Shown here piece by piece: positions 52,601-60,297 of a DNA stretch of 64,000 nt. Position 1 is the first letter of the stretch. Every line of letters begins with the position of its first letter. The notes beneath the pieces are model-generated. The model searched no databases. It saw nothing but the letters and a program-made list of their open reading frames with translations, and was not told the origin of the DNA. The translations under genes were made by a program, and so were the position numbers. The DNA comes from Arsukibacterium perlucidum DSM 18276 (GTDB taxonomy: Bacteria; Pseudomonadota; Gammaproteobacteria; Enterobacterales; Alteromonadaceae). The stretch covers positions 1-64,000 of the forward strand of contig NZ_KB907713.1 in the NCBI RefSeq assembly GCF_000382165.1, written 5' to 3'.

Positions 52601-52893
52601 TGAAAGCCGGGGGAACCGGTTTAAACCTGACCGCTGCTGACACCGTTATTCATTACGACCCCTGGTGGAACCCGGCAGCAGAGCAACAGGCAACCGACCG
52701 GGCTCACCGGATTGGCCAGGATAAGGCAGTGTTTGTTTATAAACTGATAGCCCGCAATACAGTTGAAGAAAAAGTACAACAATTGCAAAGCTTTAAACAG
52801 GGCCTGGCTGATCAGATGTTAGGCGGCAGTAAAGGCCAGCTGTGGCAGGGTGAGGCGGCAGATTTGCTGGCGCTGTTTACCAGTGACGAATAG
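49636..52893 (+). CDS. SNF2-family helicase with SWIM zinc finger
   Basis: About 1085 residues from ATG 49636; an in-frame TTG at 49582 would add 18, and neither has a strong SD. Near residue 80-100 is the SWIM motif SCSCPVGHRCKH (CxC then CxH), which may bind zinc and DNA. A bacterial SNF2 N-region fills the middle. The motor begins about residue 620: DDMGLGKT, SYPLLVRD, DEAQ, TGTPLEN, and later GGTGLNLTAADTVIHYDPWWNP and ATDRAHRIGQ. All motor motifs are intact. Members act as DNA translocases; their exact role in bacteria is poorly known. Single gene. Confidence 0.87.
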   Translation: MLSPEVTFVRVNHILNSPTEQHAFPLDEDRLLQWFDSATMHRARAYLQAGKVVKLEYSDDLSQVSAQVWGAGFSPYRQNIVLAQTDNGWSLRDSCSCPVGHRCKHILAVLLRLKRDYAQQQLRIKQLPQLKLDNWFNELEQLQQPARDDSGDTVLYLLSYGQAGLQLYPRRVRLMKKGGFTKGQAIGKYDLVSPQPPAWLSESDYQLLTLFRSHNLAEQSVLEDNWGYQLLQQLLATERCMFSEARYPLSWGEQRPLELSWHNSKAGQQLGWQIGDDHNSVLVFTDPPCYLDTDNYQLGLLNTPLSGRELKLLSKMPPAPAALLQSRLGRLQQLLPKISLPMPAGLGVEQINVKPTPVLQLKMLPRHSKGRQEPVALLSFDYDKQRLPLDLQASQTEVQQSSRTFFVKRHRASETAALEVLLELDLLSLPPLPAPNERQAAFGVGDGPDNPELWQPLLQQLDSLRDDGWLVEQDTDFNLDILAATPYLQVKDGKQTGFELGIQVDIDGQQVPLLPLISQWLRQNGLPGAEQQIWLSLPQGKLALPMTLIQPLIDTIVELLNMHKAPLTLELPDYKAAILPPPGAAEIQYLNANRLASLNQQLHNFSGITDVALPDKLQATLRGYQQQGLNWLTFLKQYGLGGVLADDMGLGKTLQTLSFILKQYQQGELNQPALIVCPTSLLGNWQQEARRFTPDLKVLQVYGPKRRPLFDEMANYQLIVTSYPLLVRDIALYRQHRFSVVVLDEAQHIKNAGSQAAQSVRVLHRDFSLALTGTPLENHLGELKSLFDFVLPGLLGTEQHFSQVYRKPIEKHGDTERARVLRQKIAPFMLRRTKSQVATELPEKTEIVQLLELEADQRNLYESIRLIMETKVRELFVRKGVAASQIEFLDALLKLRQVCCDARLVPIEQAQSVRHNAKLQWLRDTLPEMLEEGRRILLFSQFASMLHLIEQELQYMGISYSKLTGQTRQRQTQIDAFQNGETEVFLISLKAGGTGLNLTAADTVIHYDPWWNPAAEQQATDRAHRIGQDKAVFVYKLIARNTVEEKVQQLQSFKQGLADQMLGGSKGQLWQGEAADLLALFTSDE

Positions 52894-53082
52894 CTGTCAA
52901 CTGACGGCGCATAGCGCTGGCCGCAACCTGCAAAAGCTGAAGCTGTAACATTGTTATTAAGCAGTTAAGAATGTAATATTGATGCGTTTTTATCCTGCTC
53001 GGTGCAATGCATCATTCGGCAAGCGAAACTAACAACCCAGAAGTTAAAATCAGGATTTAATTACAATACCAAGGAGTCAGTG

Positions 53083-54807
53083 ATGCGTAAATTACTCGTT
53101 GCGGTGGCCATTATTGCCGGCGCAATTTATGGTTATATCAAACTCACCGAAACGGACAGCTTAGCGGGTGATCACCCCGAACTGGAATATGTGCCGGCCG
53201 ATACCATATTTCTGTCAGCACAGTTAGAGCCGGTAGATTTAATCGCTTATTTAAATGCTTTCGGTTTAAGCCCGGATTATTACAGTGACGCCAGTCAGCA
53301 GCAGTTAGCGGAGTTTGCTGCCAATACTGACCAGCCGCAACTACGCTTTTTACTGAGTTTAGCTGGTGATTATATGCGGGCTCTGGCGCAACCAGAGCAG
53401 TTAGAAGTCGTCACCGGAATTAAGCCGCAAGTGCGCTCACTTAGCTACATGGTTGGTTTGGCGCCGGTAATGCGAATTGAACTGGCCAATGAAGACGCGT
53501 TCTGGCAATTATTTAATCGAGCTGAAGAGGCCAGTGGCGTTAGCCATCAGGCTATTACCGGAGCTGCCGGCGGTTTTCGTTCTTACCAATTCAACTTTGG
53601 AGAATTCAGCGCTGAACTGCTGGTATCGGTAACCGATGGCTGGGGTAATATGGCGTTGGTGTTGCCAACCCAGAGTGAACAAACCCGTCAGCTGGCTTTG
53701 TTGACTGCCAAACCTGAGCGCAGCATTGTCAGTGACAACCAGCTGGCGAAGATGGCGTCTGACTATAAATTGAACCCAAATGCCATTGGTTTTATCAGTT
53801 TTCAACAACTTGTAACCGGCTTGACCACAACCGATGGCAACCGCCTGGCAAACGATATGCAATTACTGGCCAGCCCGCAACTCAGTGCAGCTATGCAACC
53901 CTGGCAAACTGCCGAGTGTCAGCAGGATTTAACCAGTATTACCAACAGCTGGCCTGGGATTTATCTTGATAGCAACATTGCCAGTAAAGCTGGCAAGCAA
54001 ACGCATATGCGCAGCAAAATGCTGGTGCCAACCAGCAACCAGGATACGGTAAAAGCACTTAGTAGCATCCGTGGTTTTGTACCAGGTCATGTTGCTGACG
54101 GTGTGAATAACTCAGTATTCAGCTTTGCACTGGGACTGGATATGGCTGAATTTGCGCCAGCGATAACTAAAATCTGGCGTGGTTTAACCCAGCCGGCATA
54201 TCAGTGCCCGCAACTGGCAGCGCTGCAGCAGCAAATGCGACAGGCAAACCCGATGGCAATGCTGGCGGCCGGTGCTATGGTGCATAGTGTGCAGGGCGCG
54301 TCGATAACCATTAATGATCTGGCGATGGACCCAAACAGCATGCAGGTTTCGGCGATTGATGCGGTGCTTAGCGTAACGGTAAAAAATGCCCGCAGTTATC
54401 TGGAAGGTTTAAAAGGTATGGTGCCTGGCATGGCTGAAATTACTCTGCCAGCCGACGGTGAAGAGCTGGCATTAAACAGCGTGCTGCCGATGCTGGATGC
54501 CTTTGGGGTAACGCCAATGCTGCAGGTCAATGATTCGCATCTGGTAGTGTATGCCGGTGATAAAGGCACAGCTCAGGCTAAAGCCACGCTGCAGCAGGCG
54601 ATTGAGAAAAACGGCATGCTGAGTTTTGGTATGGATTATGCGCGGTTTTTCGGCATTATGGCTGAGTCGATGCAAGCCACTGGCCAGCCAGTACCTGAAG
54701 AGTTCAGCTCGTTAACCGAAATGAATATGCAGGTGCAGGTTAATATGGATATTGATGAGCAAGGCGTGGTTATGCATAGTCAGATGACAATGGGTGAGGC
54801 TAAATAG
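53083..54807 (+). CDS. Orphan membrane-anchored periplasmic protein
   Basis: A 574-residue protein. ATG 53083 follows AAGGAG and starts with a membrane helix (LLVAVAIIAGAIYGYIKL), leaving a large periplasmic part that opens DHPELEYVPADTIFLSAQLEPVDL. That YVPADT opening is reminiscent of DUF3352-type proteins, whose function is unknown; beyond this I do not recognise a family. Two similar halves may be present (both contain VPGH/VPGM and long beta-strand segments). Codon use is normal for the region. It ends with its own terminator at 54837. Confidence 0.65.
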   Translation: MRKLLVAVAIIAGAIYGYIKLTETDSLAGDHPELEYVPADTIFLSAQLEPVDLIAYLNAFGLSPDYYSDASQQQLAEFAANTDQPQLRFLLSLAGDYMRALAQPEQLEVVTGIKPQVRSLSYMVGLAPVMRIELANEDAFWQLFNRAEEASGVSHQAITGAAGGFRSYQFNFGEFSAELLVSVTDGWGNMALVLPTQSEQTRQLALLTAKPERSIVSDNQLAKMASDYKLNPNAIGFISFQQLVTGLTTTDGNRLANDMQLLASPQLSAAMQPWQTAECQQDLTSITNSWPGIYLDSNIASKAGKQTHMRSKMLVPTSNQDTVKALSSIRGFVPGHVADGVNNSVFSFALGLDMAEFAPAITKIWRGLTQPAYQCPQLAALQQQMRQANPMAMLAAGAMVHSVQGASITINDLAMDPNSMQVSAIDAVLSVTVKNARSYLEGLKGMVPGMAEITLPADGEELALNSVLPMLDAFGVTPMLQVNDSHLVVYAGDKGTAQAKATLQQAIEKNGMLSFGMDYARFFGIMAESMQATGQPVPEEFSSLTEMNMQVQVNMDIDEQGVVMHSQMTMGEAK

Positions 54808-54836
54808 GCCTGGGCTACAGCGATAAAACAGTAGAT

Positions 54837-54859
54837 AAGGGCAGCCATCGGCTGCCCTT
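54837..54859 (+). terminator. Intrinsic terminator of the 53083 gene
   Basis: AAGGGCAGCC pairs perfectly with GGCTGCCCTT over a three-base loop, 29 bases after the stop, followed by ATTATTTAT. Symmetric enough to serve the convergent cytochrome gene as well. Confidence 0.85.
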
Positions 54860-54886
54860 ATTATTTATGCCGGTTAATCTGGAGGA

Positions 54887-55300
54887 TCAATCAGCTGTTG
54901 CGGCAGCAGCTGGTGCGGTTTGCAGTGAATAATAGAATGCCAGCGCGCTAATGTCGGCGTCATTCAGACCGCGGGCCTGCGGGGTCATCAGCGCATGTTT
55001 ACGCTCGCCACTGCGATAGGCTGCTAACGCGCTGGCTAACTCCTGCTCGCTACGGCCGGCCAGGCTGGGGTAATTAGGATGACTGGATACACCATTACGG
55101 CCATGGCAGGAGGCGCAGCTATATGCTTTCAGCTGGCCCTGCTCAAACAGCTGGCGCTGTGGCTCAGTCAGATTGGCAGTAAGTTGCTGCTGACTGGCAT
55201 CGGGGGTGGGGTCGGTACAGGCGCTGAGACTACTCAGCGCCATAACAGTTACTGCAGTAAATAATGTTACACGTCTGGTGGGGGCTAAGGCTTGGTTCAT
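54887..55300 (-). CDS. Lipoprotein c-type cytochrome
   Basis: A 137-residue protein; ATG 55300, with AGGAG before it, is preferred over a longer frame. It has a lipoprotein signal (LSAC, Cys28), one haem site CASCH (residues 62-66) and a Met ligand in KHALMTPQ, in the class I single-haem pattern with YPSLAGRSEQEL. It carries electrons at the periplasmic face of a membrane; partner unknown. It follows the amylase gene on the same strand by 71 bases, possibly in one transcript. Confidence 0.85.
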   Translation of the reverse strand: MNQALAPTRRVTLFTAVTVMALSSLSACTDPTPDASQQQLTANLTEPQRQLFEQGQLKAYSCASCHGRNGVSSHPNYPSLAGRSEQELASALAAYRSGERKHALMTPQARGLNDADISALAFYYSLQTAPAAAATAD

Positions 55301-55371
55301 AACAGCTCCTGAAATTGGTTGCTTCAGCCTGCCATAATGCCTGAAAAAAGCCCAGCAAATACCACTTAAGG

Positions 55372-56781
55372 TTAGTCGGCATACCACATTCTGGCCTGGC
55401 GGGCCGGAATGCTGAAGCTATGATTACTGCCGCTAATGCTGAAGGTCGCGCCGCCGCTCAGCACATCGCGGTAAGTGCGGTACCAGTAAAAGCGGCCATT
55501 GGTGTTAACATTAAAGGTGACCTGACTCCCGCATTTATTAATGCCAACCACCCCTTGCTGGCCGCGGCGGAATAATATAGCGCAGTTACTCGAGGCCAGT
55601 ACTTCCATACCCAGGCCTTGCATCCGGTTATGAAAATTAATCATCCGCTGCATAAAAGTAGCACGATAAGCATTAAGCCAACGGTTATTGTCAGTACCGG
55701 TGCTGTCGCTGAACACCAGCGGTTTACCGCCATCCCGGCCCATCACATAAGCGTAGGCCAGGTACTCGTCGGTTTGGTCCATAATCAGGTAACGAAAGCC
55801 ATCGTTTGTTGGAATATCATGAGTAATGGTAAATGTCACCGCCCGGTTATTGGCCAGTGCCTGGCCATAGGCCAGCGGGTTCACCAGCTCATTCATGCTG
55901 CCACTGGGGTTAAACGCCCGGCGCAGGCTTTCAAATAGCGGAAAATCGTAGGCTTTATGATCGGTATATTGTAAATAAGGTGCCAGAAAACTGCTGTATT
56001 CATTATTGCCAGCGCCACCGCTGGTAATAATTTCGCCAAATACATACATGCCGTTTTTGATATCAGCAGTGAAAATCTGGTTAATATGCCAGATGGTCAT
56101 ATGCTTGGCAGCATCGACCCGAAAACCCTTTACGCCCATGGTTTTAAGGGCCTGCAAGTAGCTACGTTGTTGCTGCAATACCCAGCTGTTAGGGTTTAAA
56201 TCGGGTAAGCCACTATCACCGCCACCGCCGCATAAACGCCAGTTCTGCACCTGCCAGACATCGTTGTAATTCTGAATACAGTTAGCCGGGTTAAAATCCC
56301 AGGGACTGAATATTCCCTGGCTCAAATTGCCAAACAGCCGCTGATTATTCCAATAGCCGGGGTTGCCGGCATAGCTGTTTAACGCTGCCTGGCCGGGGAA
56401 GTCAGTGGCACCATTGCGCTCGTTAGCCATATGGTTTAAAACGATGTCGGCATAAACCTCTACCCGCCGTGCCGGGTTACTGTCGTTCAGTGCATTAATC
56501 ATCGCCTGAAATGATTGCTTATTGCCTTTGCAGTGGTCAATAACCCTAATATCCTGTGGCTGATAACGTTGCCACCAGGCACAGTTACCGGCGTTAGATT
56601 TCAATGGTGGGGCAACCAGTACCGCTTTATAACCGAGATTTTTTATTTCCTCGGCCCTGTTAGCTACCTCGTTATAATGCCAGTCGAAGGCATGTAAAAT
56701 AACGTCAGCCAGTGCCTGTGGCGTGATAAACAGCAATATGCCAAGCAGCATACTGCGACAAGTTAAGGTAAAAGCTCGCAT
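55372..56781 (-). CDS. Secreted alpha-amylase (GH13)
   Basis: A 469-residue enzyme; ATG 56781 follows AGGACG and gives a signal peptide ending QALA. The barrel begins VILHAFDWHYNEVANRAEEI. Regions: DIVLNHMANE, GFRVDAAKHM (nucleophile Asp), YVFGEII (acid/base Glu) and FTITHDIPTN (third Asp with THD, usual in this alpha-amylase branch). A C-terminal beta domain follows; no starch-binding module is visible. It should open starch outside the cell for the maltodextrin genes 20-40 kb away. I do not see a LacI-type palindrome in its upstream region. Confidence 0.87.
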   Translation of the reverse strand: MRAFTLTCRSMLLGILLFITPQALADVILHAFDWHYNEVANRAEEIKNLGYKAVLVAPPLKSNAGNCAWWQRYQPQDIRVIDHCKGNKQSFQAMINALNDSNPARRVEVYADIVLNHMANERNGATDFPGQAALNSYAGNPGYWNNQRLFGNLSQGIFSPWDFNPANCIQNYNDVWQVQNWRLCGGGGDSGLPDLNPNSWVLQQQRSYLQALKTMGVKGFRVDAAKHMTIWHINQIFTADIKNGMYVFGEIITSGGAGNNEYSSFLAPYLQYTDHKAYDFPLFESLRRAFNPSGSMNELVNPLAYGQALANNRAVTFTITHDIPTNDGFRYLIMDQTDEYLAYAYVMGRDGGKPLVFSDSTGTDNNRWLNAYRATFMQRMINFHNRMQGLGMEVLASSNCAILFRRGQQGVVGINKCGSQVTFNVNTNGRFYWYRTYRDVLSGGATFSISGSNHSFSIPARQARMWYAD

Positions 56782-57072
56782 GTTTTCGTCCTGTAATTTA
56801 TTGTTTTGCAAGACATCCGTGCATGAGCCGCCAGCATAGCCAGCGAAGTGTTAGTGACAACCAGACCCCTTTAACACAACTTCAGCATACTTAGCTGTTG
56901 CCATGAAATATTGTTATTTCACGCCAAAATGACAAATGATTTACAGTTTATAAATAATGGGAACGTTCGGCAGCCGGCTTAGGGCAAAACGGGCAATGGA
57001 ACCGCGTGATAACTCAGCATGCTTCGGGTTATAGTAAGCACCCGGCAGTTTCACTGAAGTAAGTGGTAGTGA

Positions 57073-57813
57073 ATGAAGTTATTTTCTTTTGTTGGCAGCA
57101 GCTTACTGCTGCTGTTGTCAGTTGTAATTCAGGCGGCACCAGCCAATTTTGATCAGGCAAAAAAGCTGGCGCAGTTGATCCACGCGCCCGGGACCAGCAG
57201 CTTTTACTGCGATTGCCCGATTCGCTGGCAGGGCAATAAGGGCATTCCCGACCTGAAAAGTTGTGGTTATCAGGTACGCAAAAACGGCCCGCGGGCAAAC
57301 CGGATTGAATGGGAGCATGTGGTACCGGCCCATCATTTTGGCCATCAGCGTCAATGCTGGCAAAACGGTGGCCGCAAAAACTGCGTGAAGACAGACAGCG
57401 TATTCCGGATGATGGAAGCAGATTTATACAATCTGGTACCGGCGATAGGTGAGGTCAATGGTGATCGCAGTAATTATCGGTTTGGTGTGTTGCCTGCTGC
57501 GCCGGTACAACACGGCGCCTGCCCGGTCAAGGTCGATTTTAAGCAGCGGGTGTTCGAGCCCCCGATGCAGGTAAGGGGCGATATTGCCCGTACTTACTTT
57601 TATATGGCCGACAAATATAACCTGACGCTGTCACGCGCTCAGCAACAACTGTTTATGGCCTGGCATAAACAAGACCCGGTAAGTGCGGCAGAGTTGCAGC
57701 TAAACCAGCGCACTCGTCAGCATATGGGCCACGATAACCCTTTTATCAGCGGCAATCGGGAGTGGCAGCTGGGTTATCGCCCAACAGGTTATGGTTTAGT
57801 CGTCAGTTATTAG
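57073..57813 (+). CDS. endA: Endonuclease I (EndA/Dns)
   Basis: A 246-residue secreted nuclease with signal peptide (cleavage near QAAPA). The beta-beta-alpha-metal core is clear: NRIEWEHVVPAHHFG with the catalytic His, CQN/DLYNLVPAIGEVNGDRSNYRFG with metal-binding Asn. Eight Cys form disulfides in the family. It cuts double-stranded DNA in the periplasm or outside, supplying phosphate or blocking uptake. Monocistronic. Confidence 0.9.
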   Translation: MKLFSFVGSSLLLLLSVVIQAAPANFDQAKKLAQLIHAPGTSSFYCDCPIRWQGNKGIPDLKSCGYQVRKNGPRANRIEWEHVVPAHHFGHQRQCWQNGGRKNCVKTDSVFRMMEADLYNLVPAIGEVNGDRSNYRFGVLPAAPVQHGACPVKVDFKQRVFEPPMQVRGDIARTYFYMADKYNLTLSRAQQQLFMAWHKQDPVSAAELQLNQRTRQHMGHDNPFISGNREWQLGYRPTGYGLVVSY

Positions 57814-57905
57814 TAAATCACAGCGGCACCGCTTAACCTAAACTATAGTGATATTAACCACTTAAAAATGGGTCAGAGTGATTTTTCTTATCGACAGGAT
57901 CAGCC

Positions 57906-58595
57906 ATGCCGCATAATCCGTTAAAACAGCACAGTATCTGGTTTAATTCGCTTAGCGAAACGCAGCAACAGCAGTTGCTTGCGCAGGCTACCGTTTGCCT
58001 GCTGGCGGCAGGCCAGCGTCTTTTTACCCGGGGTGACAGCTTTGATGGCATTTACGCATTGGTTGAAGGGGCTATTTTGATCTCAGGAGTGAACCGTCAT
58101 GGACAGCAGGCGCTGTTAACCATAATTGAGCCGGGCGACTGGTTTGGCGAAATTGCCTTATTTGATTTAAAGCCCCGCACCCACGATGCCACCGCCAGCG
58201 TTGACAGTATCCTGTTGCATCTCAGTGCGGCGGCGTTACAGCAGTTGTTACAGCAACCATTATGGTGGCGCAGTTTTGGCCAGTTGCTTACCAATAAAGT
58301 ACGGCTGGTATTTCAGGTGCTGGAAGATATCAGCCTGCAATCAAGCCAGGTGCGGCTTGCCAGGCGACTGTTGATGTTATGCCGGGTGCATCAGCAAGCC
58401 GATGGCCGCTGGCTTATTCCTATTCAACAAGAACAATTGGGCCAATTGCTGGCATTGTCGCGCCAGACCATAAATCAGCAATTACAGGCCCTGGCGCAGC
58501 AGCATATTGTGCGCAGTGCTTACGGCAAAATTGAAATTTTGGATATGGCGGCATTAAAATCACTGGCAGAACTGAGTAATAACACTGAGCAATAA
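57906..58595 (+). CDS. CRP/FNR-family transcriptional regulator
   Basis: A 229-residue regulator with a cyclic-nucleotide-binding-like domain (residues 20-125: LFTRGDSFDGIYALVEGAI, EPGDWFGEIALFD) and a C-terminal CRP winged helix (IQQEQLGQLLALSRQTINQQLQALAQQ). There are no clustered Cys for an Fe-S centre, so it is not an FNR-type oxygen sensor. The FGEIALFD segment replaces the RS-containing phosphate-binding loop less clearly than in CRP, so ligand is open. Confidence 0.83.
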   Translation: MPHNPLKQHSIWFNSLSETQQQQLLAQATVCLLAAGQRLFTRGDSFDGIYALVEGAILISGVNRHGQQALLTIIEPGDWFGEIALFDLKPRTHDATASVDSILLHLSAAALQQLLQQPLWWRSFGQLLTNKVRLVFQVLEDISLQSSQVRLARRLLMLCRVHQQADGRWLIPIQQEQLGQLLALSRQTINQQLQALAQQHIVRSAYGKIEILDMAALKSLAELSNNTEQ

Positions 58596-58671
58596 CAATG
58601 TCGGCTAGCTGACAGTTTTTAGCTTTTCACTTCGCTAAGCTGTACTCCCGCATTAACCGGAGTAAATAACC

Positions 58672-59172
58672 ATGAAAACCCTGACTGAACACCTGAGCCA
58701 GTATGCGCTGTATCATCGCGACCAGCGTAATATCCGTACTCACTATGTTGGCATACCGTTAATAGTGGTGGCGATATTCAGCTTGTTGTCACTACCGCTG
58801 GTAAGCCTATCGGATATTATGCTTACCCCGGCCTTGTTGCTGTTTATCGCCACAGCGATTTTTTACTTCCGGCTTGATTTACGCTTTGGTCTGGTAATGC
58901 TGCTGGTTAGCGGCAGCTGTTTTGCTCTGGCAACCTTGCTGGCGGCTCAGCCTTTTGCTATCTGGCTTGGCAGCTCACTGGGGCTGTTTATTGCGGGCTG
59001 GATACTGCAGTTTATCGGCCATTATTATGAAGGCAAAAAGCCGGCTTTTGTCGATGATATTGTTGGCCTGTTTGTTGGCCCGTTATTTGTTGTTGCCGAA
59101 ATTGGTTTTATTCTGGGGCTACGAAAAGAGTTGCAGCACGAAATCGAACAAATCGCCGGTAAGATCCACTAA
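58672..59172 (+). CDS. Mpo1-like (DUF962) membrane protein
   Basis: A 166-residue integral membrane protein with about four spans. Family marks: YHRDQRNIRTHYVGIPLIVVAIFS near the N-terminus and QFIGHYYEGKKPAFVDD near residue 120; the His residues match those of yeast Mpo1, an iron dioxygenase of 2-hydroxy fatty acids. SD GGAG. Bacterial role unknown. Lies between the CRP-type regulator and DUF6445, same strand, with spacing that permits separate promoters. Confidence 0.82.
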   Translation: MKTLTEHLSQYALYHRDQRNIRTHYVGIPLIVVAIFSLLSLPLVSLSDIMLTPALLLFIATAIFYFRLDLRFGLVMLLVSGSCFALATLLAAQPFAIWLGSSLGLFIAGWILQFIGHYYEGKKPAFVDDIVGLFVGPLFVVAEIGFILGLRKELQHEIEQIAGKIH

Positions 59173-59247
59173 TCCTGCTAAACGGGTTGATCTGGCAACG
59201 GCTGACAGCCTAGACTGGGCTTAAAAAAATAATCAAGGAATTATAAA

Positions 59248-59868
59248 GTGCCGACATCATTTATTGTGGTAGACGATTTTCTGGATAATCCTCATCAGCT
59301 GCGCGACGCAGGCCTTAGCTTAACTTATCCTGAGGTGCAGGGAAATTATCCGGGCAGGAATTCAACACAGCGGGTAAATCTTGAAGGGCTCAATAACCAG
59401 GTGTCAAGATTGGTTGGTGAACCGCTAATGGCAATGGCGCATAATCAGGCGCATGGCAAATTCCGGATTGCGTCGGCTAATGATGTCGGTAAGGCAAAAG
59501 TGCATGTGGATAGCTCACACTGGTCTGGTATTTTGTATTTATCGCGACCAGAAGATTGCAGAGGTGGTACTGAGTTCTTCCGGCATAAAGCCACCAATAC
59601 TGAGCGTGTTCCTTACAATGATCAGGAGTCGATGCAAAGATTTGGTGCGCCTTCAGCCAAGCAGTGGATTGCAGACTTGCTGGACACTGATACCAACGAT
59701 GATTCGAAGTGGGAGATGACGCATAGGATCCCAATGCGCTTTAACCGGCTTATTTTACTGCGGCCCTGGCTCTGGCACTCGGCGGGGGAATCCTTTGGTA
59801 CCACTCTTGAAAACTCCAGAATGGTTTATCTGATGTTTTTTGCCTCCGCTGCCGCCGCCAGGCGTTAA
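59248..59868 (+). CDS. DUF6445 family protein, 2-oxoglutarate-oxygenase-like
   Basis: A 206-residue protein starting at GTG 59248 with AAGGAA. FIVVDDFLDNPHQLRDAGLS, the HVDSSHWSGILYLSRPEDCRGGTEFF block and RLILLRPWLWHSAGESFG carry an HxD followed later by His, in the layout of Fe(II)/2-oxoglutarate oxygenases. DUF6445 genes often accompany tryptophan-halogenase-like genes; one of those lies 37 kb away in this window. Substrate unknown; catalytic activity is inferred from the motif only. Confidence 0.78.
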   Translation: MPTSFIVVDDFLDNPHQLRDAGLSLTYPEVQGNYPGRNSTQRVNLEGLNNQVSRLVGEPLMAMAHNQAHGKFRIASANDVGKAKVHVDSSHWSGILYLSRPEDCRGGTEFFRHKATNTERVPYNDQESMQRFGAPSAKQWIADLLDTDTNDDSKWEMTHRIPMRFNRLILLRPWLWHSAGESFGTTLENSRMVYLMFFASAAAARR

Positions 59869-59901
59869 CAGCCTGGCCTGGCAACAACTATTGTTGTGAA
59901 A

Positions 59902-60297
59902 TTACTCTTCTGCAGCTGCGCTAGGCTGGCAGCGGCCAGTGCTTAGCTGCACGCTGCGACCGCTGGCCGGGTGGCTGAGCAGACACTGCTCATCAACTTG
60001 TTGTAGCTCCAGTAAAATAGCTGGCTGCTGGTGACGGCCCATAATGGGCCGGCCTTGCGGGTCACGTAAAATGGCTTGTTCAAGCAACAGCTGATGACTA
60101 CTTACAAACGCATTGTCGGCCAGTTTTACCGGCTCACCGCCAATCAGTTCAATGATAGCTTGTTGTAACTCTGCTTTTACCGCCGGGCTCATATTCGTAA
60201 GCCGGGCTGGCTGTGGCTCAGCCTGGGTCATGCTACAACCTGCCAGCACGCTAATGCCAGCCAGCAGGCTGACGCTTAATAGTGATCCACGCTGCAT
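59902..60297 (-). CDS. Small lipoprotein co-transcribed with an S41 peptidase
   Basis: A 131-residue protein with lipobox LAGC (Cys21). The mature part (AVKAELQQAIIELIGGEPVKLADNAFVSSHQLLLEQA) is alpha/beta in look, with no family I know. Its ATG overlaps the stop of the S41 peptidase gene (TAATG on the minus strand), so the two are coupled and their proteins probably work together at the outer membrane. Confidence 0.68.
   Translation of the reverse strand: MQRGSLLSVSLLAGISVLAGCSMTQAEPQPARLTNMSPAVKAELQQAIIELIGGEPVKLADNAFVSSHQLLLEQAILRDPQGRPIMGRHQQPAILLELQQVDEQCLLSHPASGRSVQLSTGRCQPSAAAEE

Noticed and set aside
56782..57072. Upstream region of the secreted alpha-amylase checked for the LacI-type palindrome
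   Set aside because: TGCAAGACATCCGTGCA is only loosely symmetric and has no ACGT centre; not accepted as an operator.
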